A stretch of 7,657 nt of DNA from Desulfobacter sp. Its GTDB lineage: Bacteria > Desulfobacterota > Desulfobacteria > Desulfobacterales > Desulfobacteraceae. The position numbers were made by a program, and so were the translations under genes. This document shows positions 5,168 through 7,657 of the stretch, one piece after another. The notes under the pieces are model-generated. The model was given only the letters and a program-made list of their open reading frames with translations, was not told the DNA's origin and did no database searches. The stretch's first letter is position 1. The number at the start of each line of letters is the position of its first letter. The stretch lies in contig JAQYWJ010000100.1 of NCBI GenBank assembly GCA_030145005.1, positions 1 to 7,657 on the forward strand, read 5' to 3'.

Positions 5168-6213
5168 TGTCTGATTCACCGGTTGTGGCTGTGGCCCTGA
5201 GCGGCGGAATAGATTCCCTGGTAGCAGGGTTTCTTATTAAACAGCGTTTTAAAAAGGTTTTCGGCGTTCATTTCACCACCGGCTATGAAAAGGATGTGCC
5301 GGATGTATCTGCCCTGGCATCCGTTTTTGGGTTTCCCGTGCATACCATAGACCTGTCCCGGGAATTTGAGACCAGGGTGGTTGATTATTTTGTGTCAACT
5401 TACATGGCCGGAAGAACACCTAATCCATGTCTTGTTTGCAATATGCAGATAAAATTTAAGGCGTTGTTTGACCATGCACAAAAGCTTGGAGCGGATCTGA
5501 TGGCAACCGGCCATTATGCAACGGTGGTCAACAGGTACACCCCTGGCAGAAAAAAAATTGAACAGGCATGGCTTGAAAGGGGGACTGACCTTAATAAAGA
5601 CCAGTCCTATTTTTTATCCATGCTTTCCCCTGAAATTTTAGACAAATTGGTGTTTCCCTTGGCCGGTTTTACCAAAAACCGGGTCCGGGAATTTGCTGGG
5701 CAACACAACCTTGTACCGGTTGTGCCGGGTGAAAGCCAGGATATCTGCTTTTTGCCGGATAAAAATCATGGGGCGTTCATTAACGCCAAAACAAAGGTCT
5801 CCCCAAAGCCCGGGCCGGTGGTTGACAGCCAGGGCAGGATCGTGGGATCCCATCAGGGGCTTCACAAATTTACGGTTGGCCAGCGCAGGGGTATAAATAT
5901 TCCGGGTCCTGCACCCTATTATGTAAAAAAAATTGATATGAACACCAATACCCTTCATGTGTGTTTTAAATCAGATCTTGCCCAAAAACGGATGAAGGTT
6001 GAACAGATGGCCTGGAATTATCCTGAAAAAGAAAACATAAAGAATCTGACTGTTCAGATCCGGTACGGCCACAAGGCAGCCCCTGCCGACCTTGACTGGG
6101 ATGAAACACTTGGCATTGTAACATTTGACACGCCTCAAAATGCAGTAACGCCTGGACAGGCAGCAGTATTCTATCACGGAAACCGCGTATTAGGCGCAGG
6201 ATTCATTCAGTAA
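5167..6213 (+). CDS. mnmA: tRNA-specific 2-thiouridylase MnmA
   Basis: This 348-aa cytoplasmic enzyme adenylates C2 of uridine 34 in tRNA-Lys, -Glu and -Gln and replaces the oxygen with sulfur, giving s2U34. The PP-loop SGGIDS is at 12-17. MATGHYA (112-118), KDQSYFLSML (144-153), ESQDICFLP (189-197) with catalytic-type Cys194, and VGQRRG (237-242) are all family signatures. The usual TPNPDxLCN reads TPNPCLVCN here, giving Cys88 and Cys91 in a CxxC that with Cys194 makes three cysteines. The segment after the first strand (HFTTGYEKD, 35-43) is shorter than the KNWD-containing stretch of enzymes such as that of E. coli. Such a three-cysteine set has been connected with [4Fe-4S]-dependent thiolation in related enzymes; that this one holds a cluster is inference. 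It overlaps the ferredoxin stop by one base and is followed 4 bp later by mtaB. Confidence 0.93.
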   Translation: MSDSPVVAVALSGGIDSLVAGFLIKQRFKKVFGVHFTTGYEKDVPDVSALASVFGFPVHTIDLSREFETRVVDYFVSTYMAGRTPNPCLVCNMQIKFKALFDHAQKLGADLMATGHYATVVNRYTPGRKKIEQAWLERGTDLNKDQSYFLSMLSPEILDKLVFPLAGFTKNRVREFAGQHNLVPVVPGESQDICFLPDKNHGAFINAKTKVSPKPGPVVDSQGRIVGSHQGLHKFTVGQRRGINIPGPAPYYVKKIDMNTNTLHVCFKSDLAQKRMKVEQMAWNYPEKENIKNLTVQIRYGHKAAPADLDWDETLGIVTFDTPQNAVTPGQAAVFYHGNRVLGAGFIQ

Positions 6214-6217
6214 TTCA

Positions 6218-7558
6218 ATGAAAAAAAAAACATTTTATATCGAAAGCCTTGGCTGTAAAGTCAATCAATATGAATCAGACGGCATTGCAGCCCAGCTTGA
6301 AGCCCATGGATTTTCAAGGGCGGGTAAGGGCAGCCCCGCTGATATTTGTATTGTCAACACCTGTGCAGTGACCTCCAGAGCCGGCATGCAGTCCCGCCAG
6401 GAAACCAGAAAACTGATCCGTGAACACCCCGATGCAACAGTGATTGTCACCGGGTGCCATGCACAGACAGATCCGGAACAGTTCAAAAAAATTTCAGGGG
6501 TGGATCTCATTGTCTGTCACCAGGATAAAACTCTGATCCCCGCATATCTCACCCGGGAACCGCCTGAAAAAAATTTATTTGAATTCAGAAAACCTGAATA
6601 CGGCAAAACTTCACGCTTTTTGGGGTTTGACCGGCCCGTATACGGAAAAATGACCCGGGCCTATCTAAAAATCCAGGATGGGTGCAATCAGTTCTGCACC
6701 TATTGCATTATCCCCTATGCCAGGGGGGCATCCGTATCCATGCCCTTTGACCAGGTCATGGCCCATGTTTCAGGCTTAAACAGGCAGGGATTCAAAGAGG
6801 TGATTCTGACAGGCATTCACACAGGATTGTATGGCCTTGATTTAAAGCCTGAAACCTCTTTGACACAACTTGTAAAAACCCTTGATGAAAAACAGCCTGT
6901 GGATCAAATAAGGATTTCCTCCATTGAGCCCAATGAAATAACGGATGATCTCATTAATATGGCGCGACCCGGCCATATTTTGTGCGATCATTTTCATATC
7001 CCTCTCCAGGCAGGGGACAATGGGGTACTGTCCCGTATGAAGCGGCCTTATTCAGTTGAACAGTTTTCGGAAGTCATCCACAGCATCCATGCTACCCTGC
7101 CCCATGCCGGTATTGGACTTGATGTGATCATGGGCTTTCCCGGTGAAACCGACAAGGCGTTTGAAAATACATACAAGCTTGTGGCGGCGCTACCTGTATC
7201 TTACCTTCATGTATTCCCCTATTCACCAAGAAAAGGGACGCCTGCATGGCATTTTACCCCAAAGGTACCGTCGGATACGGCAAAAAAACGAGCTGCACTG
7301 ATGCGCAAACTTGGCGAGCAGAAACATAAGGATTTTATCAAGTCAAACCAGGGTCGGATACTTAAGGGCCTGATCCAGAATCAAAGAGACCGGCGCACAG
7401 GCATGCTTAAGGCGGTCACCACCAACTACCTGACCGTCCTGATTAAAAATGAAAAGGATGCGCATGACACCCCGGACAGCCTTAAAGGAAAAATCGTTAA
7501 TATTAAATATGATCAATGCGGCAACGACAACTGCCTTGTTGGTAACATTGTTCCCTGA
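6218..7558 (+). CDS. mtaB: tRNA t6A37 methylthiotransferase MtaB (radical SAM)
   Basis: The 446-aa protein has the three-part layout of methylthiotransferases. The UPF0004 domain (1-100) has Cys13 in SLGCKVNQYES, Cys49 in NTCAVT and Cys80 in TGCHAQ, the ligands of the auxiliary cluster. The radical SAM domain has CxxxCxxC at Cys156/160/163 (CNQFCTYC), and a C-terminal TRAM-like domain (about 375-446) binds tRNA. LGCKVNQYE and the length, close to Bacillus YqeV, favour MtaB over MiaB or RimO. It converts t6A37 to ms2t6A37 using two SAM molecules and cluster-bound sulfur, so it also needs low-potential electrons. It starts 4 bp after the mnmA stop with only a distant AGGA, so it probably relies on translational coupling. 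It and MnmA both act on the anticodon loop, notably of tRNA-Lys(UUU). Confidence 0.93.
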   Translation: MKKKTFYIESLGCKVNQYESDGIAAQLEAHGFSRAGKGSPADICIVNTCAVTSRAGMQSRQETRKLIREHPDATVIVTGCHAQTDPEQFKKISGVDLIVCHQDKTLIPAYLTREPPEKNLFEFRKPEYGKTSRFLGFDRPVYGKMTRAYLKIQDGCNQFCTYCIIPYARGASVSMPFDQVMAHVSGLNRQGFKEVILTGIHTGLYGLDLKPETSLTQLVKTLDEKQPVDQIRISSIEPNEITDDLINMARPGHILCDHFHIPLQAGDNGVLSRMKRPYSVEQFSEVIHSIHATLPHAGIGLDVIMGFPGETDKAFENTYKLVAALPVSYLHVFPYSPRKGTPAWHFTPKVPSDTAKKRAALMRKLGEQKHKDFIKSNQGRILKGLIQNQRDRRTGMLKAVTTNYLTVLIKNEKDAHDTPDSLKGKIVNIKYDQCGNDNCLVGNIVP

Positions 7559-7657
7559 CACCTTAATGTAGTTAATGCCCATCTCCTATTGTACATAATA
7601 GCAGGCAGGCATATAAAATGGGCGTCCAAAGCGCTTCACCCTCTTGTATATAATGAA
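7559..7657. other. Sequence after mtaB without a recognisable gene
   Basis: No stem followed by a T-tract, and so no clear terminator, is visible after the operon. GCCCAT (7577-7582) is inverted at 7618-7623 and CTATT...AATAG is a short dyad between them (7587-7602). A TATAAT (7649-7654) near the edge could be the -10 of a following plus-strand gene, but no good -35 precedes it. Confidence 0.35.

Noticed and set aside
7577..7623. Inverted repeat GCCCAT/ATGGGC as an operon terminator
   Set aside because: The arms are six bases, 35 nt apart, and no T-tract follows.

Overview
The window looks like a chromosomal piece of an anaerobic sulfate-reducing deltaproteobacterium, probably of the Desulfobacteraceae (Desulfobacter/Desulfobacula type). 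This is inferred from gene content and protein style: a NIL-domain 2x[4Fe-4S] ferredoxin next to MnmA and MtaB, a PEP synthase/PPDK regulatory protein, a soluble PAS hybrid kinase, and moderate GC with AT-rich spacers. No database search was possible.

Layout. Bases 1-208 hold the start of a possible minus-strand gene leaving the window and a repeat (copy A) just upstream of it. Then come a 120-aa three-helix membrane protein (209-571, minus) and the PpsR/PDRP-type kinase/pyrophosphorylase gene (740-1597, minus). Between them lies a 77-bp element with perfect 17-bp inverted ends, flanked by TTA on each side. The 339-bp spacer 1598-1936 holds copy B of the repeat, interrupted by a 162-bp element with about 27-bp inverted ends and a TAA duplication; copy A shows the uninterrupted form. 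Next are a plus-strand protein built from two copies of a cysteine-containing, HTH-like unit (1937-2368) and, converging on it, a two-gene minus-strand operon: a soluble PAS-HisKA-HATPase-REC hybrid kinase (2766-4475) followed by a small GGQ release-factor-like protein (2386-2751). A divergent, AT-rich promoter region (4476-4735) separates this from a tight plus-strand operon: NIL-ferredoxin (4736-5167), mnmA (5167-6213) and mtaB (6218-7558). The last 99 bp carry no recognisable gene.

How the genes work together. MnmA makes 2-thiouridine at tRNA position 34 and MtaB adds a methylthio group to t6A37, so both thiolate the anticodon loop and both act on tRNA-Lys(UUU). The co-translated ferredoxin is the obvious candidate for electron or sulfur supply, and this MnmA has a CxxC plus a third cysteine that would suit an Fe-S cluster. 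The rest are separate functions: phosphoenolpyruvate metabolism control, signalling and probable ribosome rescue.

The least expected content is non-coding: two small mobile-element-like insertions, one with its paralogous empty site visible in the same window, and a dispersed leader repeat whose copies all lie 5' of genes in the same relative orientation. I see no CRISPR array, tRNA, rRNA, full-length insertion sequence or recognisable defence system.
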